A DNA stretch of 64,000 nucleotides from Limobrevibacterium gyesilva (GCF_025989185.1 NZ_JAPDNT010000024.1:1-64000), one strand, 5' to 3'. Shown: positions 26,794 to 36,564, numbered from the stretch's first letter. Notes: generated by a model not told the origin, from the letters alone. Numbers and translations are program-made.

Positions 26794-28026
26794 CTACCCC
26801 AGCATCCCCGCCACCGCCCCGCTGGTGCAGGTGGCGAGCGTGCCCGCCAGAATGGAGCGGAACCCCAGCGCCACGATCTCCTGCCGCCGCTCCGGCACCA
26901 TCGCGCCCAACCCGCCGACCAGGATGCCCAGGCTGCCGAAATTGGCGAACCCGCACATCGCGTAGGTCATGATCAGGCGCGAGCGTGGCGACAGCGTCTC
27001 CGGCGGCAGCGCCGCGAGGTGCAGATAGGCCACGAACTCGTTCAGCACCGTCTTCGTCGCCATCAGCGCGGCCGCGTCCGGCGCCTCGGACCAGGGAATG
27101 CCGATCAGCCACATCACCACCTGGAACGGCCACGCGAAAATGCGCTGCAGCGTGAGCGCATGGTCGAACGGCAGCACGGCGAGCATCATGTTCAGCAGCG
27201 TCACCAGCGCCACCGTCACCAGCAGCACGGCAACGATGCCCACCAGCACCGGAATACCGTCGGCCGTGCCTTTCACCACCGCATCGAGCGCACTGACCGG
27301 CGCGTGCGGCAGCGCCAGCCGCGCCGCCTGCTCGCCCGGTCCGAACGGCACCATCAGGGCCGCGATTGCCAGCGCCGCCGGCGTGCTGATGACCGAGGCG
27401 ATCAGGATGTTGCCGAGCGCATTCGGGATCACCGGCCCCAGGATCGCCGCGTAGATCACCATCACCGTGCCGGCGATGCCCGCCATGCCGCAGGTCATCA
27501 GGGCAAAGATCTCGCCGCGCTGCATGCGCGCCAGCCACGGCCGCACCAGCAGCGGCGCCTCGATCATGCCCACGAACACATGCACCGCCGCCCCCAGCGC
27601 CAGCGCGCCGCCCACGCCCAGCCAGCGCCGCAGCAGCCAGGCGAAGCCGCGCATCACCTGCTGCAACACGCCCCAATGGAACAGCAGCGACGCCAGTGCG
27701 GAAATCACCAGCACCAGCGGCAGCGCCTTGAACGCCAGGATGAAGCTGGCGCCGGGATGCGTCTCCACGAACGGCAGCGGCGGGCCGGCGAGATAGCCGA
27801 ACACGAAGCTTGTGCCGGCATCGGTCGCACGCTGCAGTGCGTCGGCGGCGTCGTTCAGCAGCAGGATCGCGCGCGTGGCCGGGGGAAACCCGATCAGCAG
27901 CAGCGCCAGCGCCGCCTGCAACAGCACCCCGCCGATCACCGTGCGCCAGGGAATGCGGGCCCGGTCCTCGCTCAGCACCCAGGCCAGCGCCAGCAGCGCC
28001 GCGATCCCAGCCAGACCCTGCAGCAT
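26794..28026 (-). CDS. Concentrative nucleoside transporter (CNT/NupC family)
   Basis: 410-residue inner-membrane cation-coupled nucleoside symporter, complete for the family. The gate domain (LLNDAADALQRATDAGTSFVFGYL), the core (VFVGMIEAPLLVRPWL and LMTCGMAGIAGTVMVIYA) and the C-terminal NEFVAYLHL and YAMCGFANFGSLGI motifs are all present. GGAGAACCAGG precedes ATG 28026. It closes a same-strand run of catabolic genes, suggesting uptake of a nucleoside whose base or sugar is degraded by neighbours. Confidence 0.93.
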   Translation of the reverse strand: MLQGLAGIAALLALAWVLSEDRARIPWRTVIGGVLLQAALALLLIGFPPATRAILLLNDAADALQRATDAGTSFVFGYLAGPPLPFVETHPGASFILAFKALPLVLVISALASLLFHWGVLQQVMRGFAWLLRRWLGVGGALALGAAVHVFVGMIEAPLLVRPWLARMQRGEIFALMTCGMAGIAGTVMVIYAAILGPVIPNALGNILIASVISTPAALAIAALMVPFGPGEQAARLALPHAPVSALDAVVKGTADGIPVLVGIVAVLLVTVALVTLLNMMLAVLPFDHALTLQRIFAWPFQVVMWLIGIPWSEAPDAAALMATKTVLNEFVAYLHLAALPPETLSPRSRLIMTYAMCGFANFGSLGILVGGLGAMVPERRQEIVALGFRSILAGTLATCTSGAVAGMLG

Positions 28027-28057
28027 CCTGGTTCTCCGGAGGTCTGGCCGGCGCCGC

Positions 28058-29164
28058 TCAGTAGCCTTCGTTCAGCGTCAGCAGCGGGAAGGCGCTGTGC
28101 ACATGCGGCGACACCACCGGCGGCGCCGGATGCACGAAGCTGCGGTCCAGTTGCGCGAAGCTGGTGGCGCCGACGAGTCCCAGGCACTCCTCGATTTCGT
28201 CCTCGAGGATCTCCAGCAGCCGCACGATCCCCGGCGCCCCCTCGGCCGCCAGGCCATACAGATACAGCCGGCCGAGCACCACCAGGTCCGCCCCCAGCGC
28301 AATGCCCTTCAGCACGTCGCTGCCGCGGCTGAATCCGCCATCGACATATACTTTCGCGCGCCCGGCCACCGCCGCGATCACTTCCGGCAGCACGTCGACC
28401 GCGCCGCGCCCATGATCGAGCTGGCGGCCGCCATGGTTGGAGACGTAGACGACGTCCACGCCCAGGCTGCAGGCCCGCTCGGCATCCTCGGCGGTGGCGA
28501 TGCCCTTGATGATCAGCGGCAGCTTGTGCTTCGCCTTGAACCGCTCGACATGGCCCCAGTTCAGCCCGGCCTGATATTCCATCCCGGTGTTGTTGGCGCG
28601 CCAGGGCTTGCGGAACCGCTTGGCGAGGTCGCGCTCGCGCCGGCTGTAATGCGCCGTGTCCACGGTGATGCAGAACGCGTCATAGCCGGCATCGGCCGCG
28701 CGCCGCGCGTGGTCGTCGATGAACGCGTCGTCGCCACGCACATACAGCTGGAACACTTTCGGCCCCGTGCCCGCGGCGGCCACCTTCTCCAGCGACGGCT
28801 GCGTCACCGAGCTCACGAACACCGGCACGCCATAGGCGCCCGCTGCCTGCGCGACCGTGGCGCCGCCGCCGGCGTCGAAGGATTCCAGCGACCCTACCGG
28901 CGCCAACGCTACCGGCAGGCGGATCTTCCGGCCGAGGAAACTATGGCTGCAATCGACATTGGCGACATCCACCAGCACGCGCGGCCGGAAGGCGATGCTG
29001 TCCAGCGCCAGGCGATTGCGGCGCAGCGTCGTTTCGGTCTCGGTGCCGCCGACCAGATAGTCCCAGATGAACTGGTTCAGCTTCAGCCGCGCCGCCTTGA
29101 CGAACTCATGCAGGTTCAGGAACTCGGCGTCGGTCGCGTTCCGCCCATCGGTGTTATCGCGCAT
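28058..29164 (-). CDS. FMN-dependent alpha-hydroxyacid dehydrogenase/oxidase
   Basis: 368-residue enzyme of the glycolate oxidase/L-lactate dehydrogenase (LldD) family, which oxidises alpha-hydroxyacids to 2-oxoacids. FMN and active-site signatures include ALAPVGSLESF, QLYVRGDD, KGIATAEDAERA and the catalytic histidine motif SNHGGRQLDH, followed by VDGGFSRGSDVLKGIALGA. Substrate is not clear. It lies between the FAH-family and CNT genes, with gaps of 69 and 31 bases. Confidence 0.93.
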   Translation of the reverse strand: MRDNTDGRNATDAEFLNLHEFVKAARLKLNQFIWDYLVGGTETETTLRRNRLALDSIAFRPRVLVDVANVDCSHSFLGRKIRLPVALAPVGSLESFDAGGGATVAQAAGAYGVPVFVSSVTQPSLEKVAAAGTGPKVFQLYVRGDDAFIDDHARRAADAGYDAFCITVDTAHYSRRERDLAKRFRKPWRANNTGMEYQAGLNWGHVERFKAKHKLPLIIKGIATAEDAERACSLGVDVVYVSNHGGRQLDHGRGAVDVLPEVIAAVAGRAKVYVDGGFSRGSDVLKGIALGADLVVLGRLYLYGLAAEGAPGIVRLLEILEDEIEECLGLVGATSFAQLDRSFVHPAPPVVSPHVHSAFPLLTLNEGY

Positions 29165-29233
29165 GGCTTGTTTCCCCGTCCGGAATTGCCCGCGATCCTG
29201 CGACAGGGTGCGCCGCGCGGCAAGGCGCGCCGG

Positions 29234-30412
29234 TCAGAGCAGACCGCGCTGCGCCAGATTGCGCATCAGCGCCCCGGCCCCGAAGCTCCAGCGTTCGCAC
29301 TGGTCGGTCGGGCGGATGCGGTTCACCAGCCGGCCCAGCTTCGGTGCCGAGATGGTGACGATGTCGCCCTCGCGATGCGTGAACCCCTTGCCCGGCGCCT
29401 CGCGGTCCTCGATCGGCGCGAACATCGTGCCGAGATACAGCACCGCCCCATCCGGAAAGGCGTGATGCGCGTTCAGCATCTGCCCTGCGAGGTCGGCAGG
29501 GTCGCGGCTGATCCGCGCCATCGACGACGATCCCTCCAGGCGGAAATTGTCGGCCCCCTCCACCGTCAGCGACACCACGGTCTGGCGCACGTCGTCCAGC
29601 GAGAAGCTTGCATCGAAGAAGCGGATGAACGGCCCCACGGCGGTCGAGGCGTTGTTGTCCTTGGCCTTGCTCAGCAGCAGCGCCGAGCGCCCCTCGATAT
29701 CGCGCAGGTTCACGTCGTTGCCCAGCGTGGCCCCCTGGATGCGCCCGGCGGAATTCACCACCAGCACGACCTCCGGCTCGGGATTGTTCCAACTCGATCC
29801 CGGATACACGCCGGCATCCATGCCGGTGCCGACAGCGGCCATCGGCTGGGACTTGGTGAAGATCTCGGCGTCCGGCCCGATGCCCACTTCCAGGTACTGG
29901 CTCCAGGCGCCCTGCCCGATCAGCACCTGCTTCAGCGCCATCGCCTCCGCCGAACCGGGCCGCAGCTTTGCGAGATCGTCGCCGATCAGCCGCTGCACCT
30001 CGGTGCGCAGATGCGCCGCCGCCGCCAGATCGCCGCGCGCGCGCTCCTCGATCACCCGCTCCAGCATCGAAATCGCGAAGGTCACGCCCGCCGCCTTCAC
30101 CGCCTGCAGGTCGATCGGCGCCAGCAGCCACGGCTTGCCGGCATCGCGCGCCTCGACCGGCGTGTTGGCCAGGATGGCGTCGAGGCTGCCGAGAGTCTCG
30201 CCCTCGGCCGCCCGCAACGCCGCCGCCGGATCGTCCGCCTCGCACAGATCGCGCATGGTCGGAAAGCTGCGCGAGACATCGAACACGCCCTGCCCGCGGA
30301 TCGCCACCACCGACGGCCCCTGCACATCCGGCCGCCACACCCGGCCGGCCAGCGCACCGGTTGTCCCGTCGACCGGCAGCACCGATGCGATGGCGTCATG
30401 GAACGTGGTCAT
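29234..30412 (-). CDS. Fumarylacetoacetate hydrolase-family protein
   Basis: 392-residue FAH-superfamily protein. Metal-binding and fold motifs appear in the C-terminal part: GIGPDAEIFTKSQPM, NPEPEVVLVVNSAG, GATLGNDVNLRDIEGR and KDNNASTAVGPFIRF. The family cleaves C-C bonds in 2-oxo or 1,3-diketo acids or hydrates sugar-derived 2-keto-3-deoxy acids; related sequences are annotated in sugar-acid breakdown. GGAGGAAAG precedes ATG 30412. Confidence 0.88.
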   Translation of the reverse strand: MTTFHDAIASVLPVDGTTGALAGRVWRPDVQGPSVVAIRGQGVFDVSRSFPTMRDLCEADDPAAALRAAEGETLGSLDAILANTPVEARDAGKPWLLAPIDLQAVKAAGVTFAISMLERVIEERARGDLAAAAHLRTEVQRLIGDDLAKLRPGSAEAMALKQVLIGQGAWSQYLEVGIGPDAEIFTKSQPMAAVGTGMDAGVYPGSSWNNPEPEVVLVVNSAGRIQGATLGNDVNLRDIEGRSALLLSKAKDNNASTAVGPFIRFFDASFSLDDVRQTVVSLTVEGADNFRLEGSSSMARISRDPADLAGQMLNAHHAFPDGAVLYLGTMFAPIEDREAPGKGFTHREGDIVTISAPKLGRLVNRIRPTDQCERWSFGAGALMRNLAQRGLL

Positions 30413-30473
30413 GGCGGCGCTTTCCTCCGGTTGTTGCGGGCGACTCTAAGCGGCACCCGCAACCACCGGCAAG

Positions 30474-31415
30474 TCAGCGTCCCAGCACGTCCCCCGCGCC
30501 GGTGCGTTCCACGATCAGACCGTAATGCTCGGGCCGCCGGTGCTTCGCGAAGTTGAAGATGCTGGTCTTGTAGCTGTTGCACAGATCGAGGTCGCAGCGC
30601 GCCACCTGCAGCTCGTCGCCCAGCGTCGTGCACTGCACCACCACCTCGCCGGATGGGGCGATGACGCAGGACTGGCCGATCTGGTCGACACCCTCCTCCA
30701 CCCCAGCCCTGGCGACACCCACCACCCATGTCCCGTTCTGATAGGCGCCGGACTGCATCACCAGCTGGTTGTGGAAATTGCCGAGGTCGTCGGTCTCCGG
30801 CATCGCCGGATTGTGCACCGGCGTGTTGTAGCCCAGCAGGATCAGCTCCGCCCCCTGCAGGCCCATCACCCGGTACGATTCCGGCCAGCGGCGATCGTTG
30901 CAGATCATCATGCCCACCCGTCCGCCGAAGGCGTGCCACACGGGGAAGCCGAGATTGCCGACCTCGAAATACCGCTTCTCCAGGTTCTGGAATGGATCGC
31001 CAGGCCGCCGGTCGGTGTAGCCCGGCAGGTGGATCTTGCGGTACTTGCCGATGATCTCGCCGTCCTTGCCCACCAGGATGGCGGTGTTGAAGCGCCGCTT
31101 GCGCCCGTCCTCGAAGGCCAGCTCGGCATAGCCGAGATGGAACCCCACCTTCAGCCGCCGCGCCGCATCGAACAGCGGCTGCACCGCGGGGTTCGGCATC
31201 GCCCGCTCGAACCAACTGTCCAGCTCGTCCTCGTCGTCGATCCACCAATGCGGGAAGAACGCCGTCAGTGCCGCTTCGGGATAGACAACCAGGTCGCAGC
31301 CCATGCGGGCGGCGTCCTCCATCAGCGCCACCAGCCGGACGACGACGTCCTGGCGGCTCTCATTGCGGCTGATCGGACCAAGCTGGGCGATGCCGACGTT
31401 CAGAATACGGGCCAT
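30474..31415 (-). CDS. N-carbamoyl-D-amino acid hydrolase-like amidohydrolase (nitrilase superfamily)
   Basis: 313-residue cytoplasmic hydrolase. The catalytic triad is seen as glutamate in YPEAALTAFFP, lysine in KYRKIHLPG and cysteine in MMICNDRRWPE, with the Asn-Asp-Arg-Arg-Trp context of D-carbamoylases. Length is close to the roughly 304 residues of characterised enzymes. ATG 31415 chosen because the first 22 codons of the longer frame are unconserved and basic. Products would be a D-amino acid, CO2 and ammonia if the substrate is as in relatives. Confidence 0.88.
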   Translation of the reverse strand: MARILNVGIAQLGPISRNESRQDVVVRLVALMEDAARMGCDLVVYPEAALTAFFPHWWIDDEDELDSWFERAMPNPAVQPLFDAARRLKVGFHLGYAELAFEDGRKRRFNTAILVGKDGEIIGKYRKIHLPGYTDRRPGDPFQNLEKRYFEVGNLGFPVWHAFGGRVGMMICNDRRWPESYRVMGLQGAELILLGYNTPVHNPAMPETDDLGNFHNQLVMQSGAYQNGTWVVGVARAGVEEGVDQIGQSCVIAPSGEVVVQCTTLGDELQVARCDLDLCNSYKTSIFNFAKHRRPEHYGLIVERTGAGDVLGR

Positions 31416-31458
31416 GCTGCTCCTCCGTTGCCCCGCGACTCTGCCATGGCGCGCGCGA

Positions 31459-34260
31459 TCAGCCCAGCGCACCCACCTCATGCGTCACCGCCGTTCCGAT
31501 CTCGCGCACCAAGGCGAACAACCGCTGCATCGGCGCGAAGATCTCGGCGTGCTCGCGCATATAGGCCTCCACCGCGCGCGGCGCCCGCGGCTCGCCGTAG
31601 TCGCGGTCGGCGGCGGGATCGGGGGCGGCGGGAAACGCCTCGGCCAGAAATGCCAGCGCCGCCGGCACGTCCAGCCGCAGGATGCGCAGATCGAGCGCCG
31701 CGCGCGTCACCCCGTGGCGCGGCGAGAAATCGGGGATCGCGGTGGCCAGCAGCCAGATGCGATGGATCAATGTCAGCCGCAGCGCATGCAGCAGCATCTC
31801 GCGCGTGGCCATGCGCGGCACATCCGGCCAGGCCGCGCGCAGGGCCACGTGGTCGGCCTGGATGCGCCGGAACATCGCCTGCGCCGGCGCCCACAGATCC
31901 AGCCGCTCCAGCCCGCGCGCCACCAGCACCAGCGCCTCCCGCCGGCCGGGGAGGCGAGCATGCGCGGCCCGGTCCAGCCACGTGCCGGGGTCCAGCGTGG
32001 CCACCACCGCGCGCAGCACGTAGACGTCGGAATGCGCCGCCGCATGCGCCGCCAGATCGAGCGCACCGCCGAAGCGCGGGCTGCCCTCGCGCAGCTCGGT
32101 GAACGTTTCGGGATGGCGCGCGGCGGCCGTGCCCAGGCCCTGCAGCGTGTTCGCGAGCCAGCCGAGCTGGTGCAGGATGGCGTTGTTCGGGATCGCGCGC
32201 AGCTCGCGCGGATGGCGGATGGTCGCCGGCCCGCCCATCCCGTCCGTCTGCCGCGCCGCCGGGCGCGAGCCCGTGGCGTCCAGCAACGCCGGCCCGAACG
32301 CGCCCAGCAGCGCCGCGTAGCCGGGGGCCTCGACCAGCTCCTGCATGCCGGCGCGGCTGGTGGCGAAGAAATCGGCGGCGAAATCGGCCTCGTCATAGAT
32401 CGGATCGCCGGCCGGCACCGCATCCGGCGGGAACGCGTGCTCGGCGATGCGCGTCACCGTCGCCAGCGCCAGTTCCGGGGTGCCGAACAGCAGATAGCCA
32501 TCCCCGCCCTGGAACGCGCTCTCCTCGCGCACCGCAATCCCCGCGGCAGCCAGCGCGCGCCGGCACCAGGGCGGCGACAGGTAGTCCAGCCGCGCCGCCA
32601 GCGATCCCGGATGCGCCCCGCGCCCGACGCTCTCGCCATGGGTGTCGAACAGCACCACCTCGACATCGGCCAGCCCGTGCCGGCCCAGCGCCTCGGCGAT
32701 CTTCAGCCGCAGCCGCTCGATCAGATAGCTGGCGGCGATCTGCCCGACATAGCGGCCGGAATCCGAGTAGCCGAACTGCACGGCCAGCCGCCCGGTCGTC
32801 CGCAGATAGGCGCGCCAATGCGGGCTGCGCAGCGCCTCCTCCACCACTCGCGCGCCATGTTCCAGCGCGTCCGCCGTCTCGAACAACGGGCTGATCTCGA
32901 CATGCCGCTCCACGCCGAACAGCCGCGCCAGCCACAGCGCCGCCAGCAGCGTGTAGCCGGTCTCGGTCTCCGCGATCAGGAAGCGGATCGGCGTCGCGCC
33001 GTCGATCAGCTTCACGATCTGCGCCACCGTCATCATCAGCCGCGCCGCCGAGGCCTGCTCGGCCAGCACCGCGCCGAAATCCACGCCGACCGGCCGCACC
33101 GCGTCCAGCGCCGCGTTGATGTCCGACAGCAGCCCGCGCCGGCGTGACGGGTCCTCCGGCGGGTCGGCCAAGCCCAGGCGCTGGCGCACCACGTTATGCA
33201 CCTGCGCGGAATTGAGCCGCACATGCGTGTGCGCAAGCGACATGCCGTGCGCCAGAAGCCCCGCCCGCGCCACCGCCAGATCGAGCTTTCCCGCCTCCGG
33301 TGCCATGGCGATCGCGTCGTCGAACAGCGGCAACAGCGCGTCGGGCGTCACGAAGGCGGCATCCCGCCAGTCCACCAGCGCATGCGCGAACGCCACCGCC
33401 TGGTCGGGATCGGCCGTCTCCGGGCAGGCCGCGATCTGCGCGGCCACCGCCGCCAATGCCGCCGCCACCAGCTCCGCCAGCCGAGCCGCCGCCGGCACGC
33501 CGGCAACCTGTGCGTGCAGGCGGTCGAGTTGCAGCCGCTTCATGCGCAACCGCAGCCTTAGCGTATCCCACCAATGGATGTCGGTGCGCCCATCGGTGTC
33601 GTAGCCAACCCAGCTCGCCAGCACGACCGGGCGTGGCGTGATCGCCGTCCACCGCCCCGGCCAGGCATCGCGCGCCGCCGCCAGCAGCGATGCGGTCAGC
33701 CGGTCCAGCGCGTCGCGCCCATGCGTCATGGCGGCGACGGCCTGGGCGAATTCCTCCTCCAGCGTGATGCCGGCGGGGCGGTGCGACACGAAGCAGGCAT
33801 CGGGCGGCCGGCCCGACGCCGCCTCCGCCAGCGCATGGGCTACCGGCTGGGGCAGCGCGAAGGTCGGATGCGCCGTGAAGACGGCGGCGAAGCGCGGCCG
33901 CTCGACCAGGGCCCGGAACGCCGCCAGCGGCACCGCGCTGTCGGCCGGATCGGGCCGCACCAGCCGCGCCGCCAGCCGCGCCAGCGCCGCCGCGTTGCCG
34001 GCATCGCCTGCGCCCACATAGGCGGCGAGCCGGCCGGCGCGATCGGCGAAGGCGCTGTCGCGCAGGAACCGCACCAGCGTTTCCAGCTCGGCCGCCGACA
34101 CCTGGCCGGCATCGATCCGCCGCGATATCGCCAGCGACACCGCCAGCACCGGATTTCCTGACGGGTCCTCTTGCAGCCGCTCGCGCATGCGCTCGGTCAG
34201 CGCCAGCAGGTCGCGAGCGAGCGGAACGGCAGCAACAGGGTCCGGCACGGAATGCTGCAT
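31459..34260 (-). CDS. Divergent phosphoenolpyruvate carboxylase-like protein
   Basis: 933-residue protein with clear but patchy similarity to PEP carboxylase. FTAHPT (catalytic His at 131), PLFET (458-462), GYSDS (497-501), a SRPAAR segment and a following RAIP are retained. However the GGDRDGNP motif reads GYDTDGRTDI at 219-228, and the HGRGGSxGRGG loop reads HGESVGRG at 541-548, losing one of the two arginines. The C-terminal QNTG is missing; it ends THEVGALG. It may still be a carboxylase or may have changed function. Start ATG 34260 has no obvious ribosome site; the frame is open to 34296. Confidence 0.75.
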   Translation of the reverse strand: MQHSVPDPVAAVPLARDLLALTERMRERLQEDPSGNPVLAVSLAISRRIDAGQVSAAELETLVRFLRDSAFADRAGRLAAYVGAGDAGNAAALARLAARLVRPDPADSAVPLAAFRALVERPRFAAVFTAHPTFALPQPVAHALAEAASGRPPDACFVSHRPAGITLEEEFAQAVAAMTHGRDALDRLTASLLAAARDAWPGRWTAITPRPVVLASWVGYDTDGRTDIHWWDTLRLRLRMKRLQLDRLHAQVAGVPAAARLAELVAAALAAVAAQIAACPETADPDQAVAFAHALVDWRDAAFVTPDALLPLFDDAIAMAPEAGKLDLAVARAGLLAHGMSLAHTHVRLNSAQVHNVVRQRLGLADPPEDPSRRRGLLSDINAALDAVRPVGVDFGAVLAEQASAARLMMTVAQIVKLIDGATPIRFLIAETETGYTLLAALWLARLFGVERHVEISPLFETADALEHGARVVEEALRSPHWRAYLRTTGRLAVQFGYSDSGRYVGQIAASYLIERLRLKIAEALGRHGLADVEVVLFDTHGESVGRGAHPGSLAARLDYLSPPWCRRALAAAGIAVREESAFQGGDGYLLFGTPELALATVTRIAEHAFPPDAVPAGDPIYDEADFAADFFATSRAGMQELVEAPGYAALLGAFGPALLDATGSRPAARQTDGMGGPATIRHPRELRAIPNNAILHQLGWLANTLQGLGTAAARHPETFTELREGSPRFGGALDLAAHAAAHSDVYVLRAVVATLDPGTWLDRAAHARLPGRREALVLVARGLERLDLWAPAQAMFRRIQADHVALRAAWPDVPRMATREMLLHALRLTLIHRIWLLATAIPDFSPRHGVTRAALDLRILRLDVPAALAFLAEAFPAAPDPAADRDYGEPRAPRAVEAYMREHAEIFAPMQRLFALVREIGTAVTHEVGALG

Positions 34261-34316
34261 ACGCGAAGACTGCGCGCGCGGCCGCGCCCGGCGCAAGCGT
34301 TCCGGCGCGCGCTATT

Positions 34317-35447
34317 CTACAGCCGGCGCAACGCCGCGCAGACCTGCGCCACCTGCTCGTCGGTCAGCTCGGGGAACATGGGCAGGCTCAACACTTCGGC
34401 GCTGGCGCGTTCGGTCTGGGCGCAGCGCGCGGGGCCCATCGCGACGCGGCCGCGATAGGCCGGCTGCAGATGCACCGGCATGGGATAGTGAATACCGGTG
34501 CCGATGCCCTCCGCACGCAGCCGCGCCTGCAGCCCGGTGCGGTCGGCCGCGCGCAGCACGTACTGGTGGAACACATGCGCAGCCCCGGCCCGCCGCGCCG
34601 GCGGTTTCAGTGCGCCGCCCATCAACGCGTAATCATACGCCGCCGCAATCGCCTGCCGCCGCGCGTTCTGGGCATCGAGATGCGCGAGCTTCACCCGCAG
34701 CACTGCCGCCTGGATCTCGTCCAGCCGCGAGTTCACGCCCACCTCGTCGGAGATGTAGTGGGTGTGCCAGCCATATTGCCGCAGCGCCGCCACGCGGGTC
34801 GCCAGCGCGTCGTCATGGGTCGCCACCACGCCGCCATCGCCCAGCGCACCGAGATTCTTCGTCGGATACAGGCTGAAGCAGGATATTTCCGTGAAGGTTC
34901 CGAGCTTCCTGCCGTCCAGCGTCGCCCCATGCGCCTGGCTGCAATCCTCGATCACCGCCACGCCATGCGCCGTGCAGGCCGCCATGATCGGCGCCAGATC
35001 GGCGGCCTGGCCGTACAGATGCACGGGGATCACCGCCCGGATCGGCGGCAGCCCGGCCGGCGGCCTGTCCAGCACCGCCGCCAGTTCCACCGGGTCCATC
35101 GTGTAATGCGCGGGATCGATGTCGATCAGCACCGGCGTGGCCCCCACCATCTCGATCGCCGCCACCGTCGCCACGGCGGTGTGCGAGACCGTGGCCACCG
35201 CGCTGCCCGGCCCTATGCCCAGCGCGCGCAAGGCCAGCGCCAGCGCATCGGTGCCATTAGCGCAACCCACCGCCCGGGCGGTGCCGAGCCACGCGGCATA
35301 CTCGCCCTCGAACGCACGGCCCTCGCCGCCCAGGATGTACCAGCCCGAGGCCAGCGCGCGCGCGACCGCCGCGTCGATCTCGGCCTGCAGCGCGCGATAG
35401 CCCGCGCCGGGATTGGCCTGCGGAATGGTAATGACGGGAGCGTTCAT
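34317..35447 (-). CDS. DegT/DnrJ/EryC1/StrS-family sugar aminotransferase
   Basis: 376-residue PLP enzyme that aminates nucleotide-linked keto sugars. The pocket motifs VGCANGTDALALALRALGIG, VIEDCSQAHGATLDGRKLGT and the Schiff-base lysine in FSLYPTKNLGALGDGG are present, with the downstream NSRLDEIQAAVLRVKL dimer motif. GAGGG precedes ATG 35447. It follows the epimerase by 9 bases, forming a two-gene sugar unit likely used for O-antigen, capsule or glycoconjugate synthesis. Confidence 0.93.
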   Translation of the reverse strand: MNAPVITIPQANPGAGYRALQAEIDAAVARALASGWYILGGEGRAFEGEYAAWLGTARAVGCANGTDALALALRALGIGPGSAVATVSHTAVATVAAIEMVGATPVLIDIDPAHYTMDPVELAAVLDRPPAGLPPIRAVIPVHLYGQAADLAPIMAACTAHGVAVIEDCSQAHGATLDGRKLGTFTEISCFSLYPTKNLGALGDGGVVATHDDALATRVAALRQYGWHTHYISDEVGVNSRLDEIQAAVLRVKLAHLDAQNARRQAIAAAYDYALMGGALKPPARRAGAAHVFHQYVLRAADRTGLQARLRAEGIGTGIHYPMPVHLQPAYRGRVAMGPARCAQTERASAEVLSLPMFPELTDEQVAQVCAALRRL

Positions 35448-35456
35448 GTCCGACCC

Positions 35457-36428
35457 TCAGAGATAAGAAGCCAGCCGCGGACGATACCAGTCGAGCGACC
35501 GCCGGATACCATCCTCCAGCGACACTCCCGGCGCCCAGCCGGTCGCCGCCCGGAAGGCGCTATCGTCGGCGTGATAGCTGCCGATGTCGATGCTGGCCCG
35601 GTCGGCCGGGAACTCCCGCGTGGTGAAGGTGGCGTCGGGTCCGGCCACCGCCTGCATCAGCTCGGCGATCTCCAGCAGACTCGCCGGCGGCGACCCGCCG
35701 ATATTGTAGACCTTGCCATGGCATTCCGGCGTCGCCGCCGCGGCCAGGAACGCCTCGGTCACGTCGTCGACATAGGTCATGTCGCGCAGCTGCGCGCCGC
35801 CCCACACCTCGAACGGCTTGCGCTCCAGCACGCAGCGGATCCAGATGCCCAGGAAGGTCTGGCGCGCATCGCGGATGCGCAGGCGCGGGCCGTAGCAGTT
35901 GGTCAGCCGCAGGCTCACCACCGGCCGCCCGGCGGTGCGGTGCTCGATCATCCAGTACTGCTCGCCGGCGAACTTGGACACGCCGTTGGCGTCCGGCGGA
36001 TTCACGGGGTGCGCCTCGTCCACCGGCAGGTGCAGCGGGCGGCCGTAGAACTGCCGGGTGGAGGCGTGCACCACCACCGCGGTCGGCGCCGCCTCCCGCA
36101 CCGCCTGGATCAGCCGCACCTGCGCCACCGCATTCACGGCGATGTCGGCCAGCGGGTCCTTCTGGCCGCCCATGTGGCTGGTCTGGGCGGCGAGGTTGAA
36201 GATCACGTCCACCCCCTCGCAGATCGGCCGCAGATCCACCTCGCGGATATCGGCGCGCACCAGGTCCACATTGGCCCCGTCCAGATTGGCCGGGTTGGCG
36301 CCGCCACCGAACAGGAACCCGTCCAGCGCCGTCACCCGCGCGCCGTGCCCGGCCAGCGCATGGCACAGATTCGAGCCAAGGAAACCCGCGCCGCCGGTGA
36401 CCAGGACCTTCCGGTCTTTCCACTCCAT
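35457..36428 (-). CDS. NAD-dependent sugar-nucleotide epimerase/dehydratase
   Basis: 323-residue extended SDR. The N-terminal NAD-binding motif is VTGGAGFLGSNL; AAQTSHMGGQKDPLAD and a Tyr-based catalytic region with NGVSKFAGEQYW follow. The usual YxxxK appears shifted to GVSKFAGEQY, so the catalytic tyrosine is not evident at the standard position. AAGGAG precedes the ATG. Operon partner of the DegT aminotransferase. Confidence 0.88.
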   Translation of the reverse strand: MEWKDRKVLVTGGAGFLGSNLCHALAGHGARVTALDGFLFGGGANPANLDGANVDLVRADIREVDLRPICEGVDVIFNLAAQTSHMGGQKDPLADIAVNAVAQVRLIQAVREAAPTAVVVHASTRQFYGRPLHLPVDEAHPVNPPDANGVSKFAGEQYWMIEHRTAGRPVVSLRLTNCYGPRLRIRDARQTFLGIWIRCVLERKPFEVWGGAQLRDMTYVDDVTEAFLAAAATPECHGKVYNIGGSPPASLLEIAELMQAVAGPDATFTTREFPADRASIDIGSYHADDSAFRAATGWAPGVSLEDGIRRSLDWYRPRLASYL

Positions 36429-36564
36429 CGCCGTCTCGCTCCTTGCGTCGTGCGGGTACTAGATCGTTGCTCTAGAGTTGCATCGTGGCGGAACTACGCC
36501 GCGATTGCGACGAAGCCGGACCGAAACCGCTTTTATTCATGTCCGGCGAGCCTGGGCGGCGCCG

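Noticed and set aside
36470-36486. Closely spaced CTAG words (CTAGATCGTTGCTCTAG region)
   Set aside because: CTAG is rare in many bacteria, so it was noted as a possible site, but the 5-base arms are too short to support an operator without more examples.
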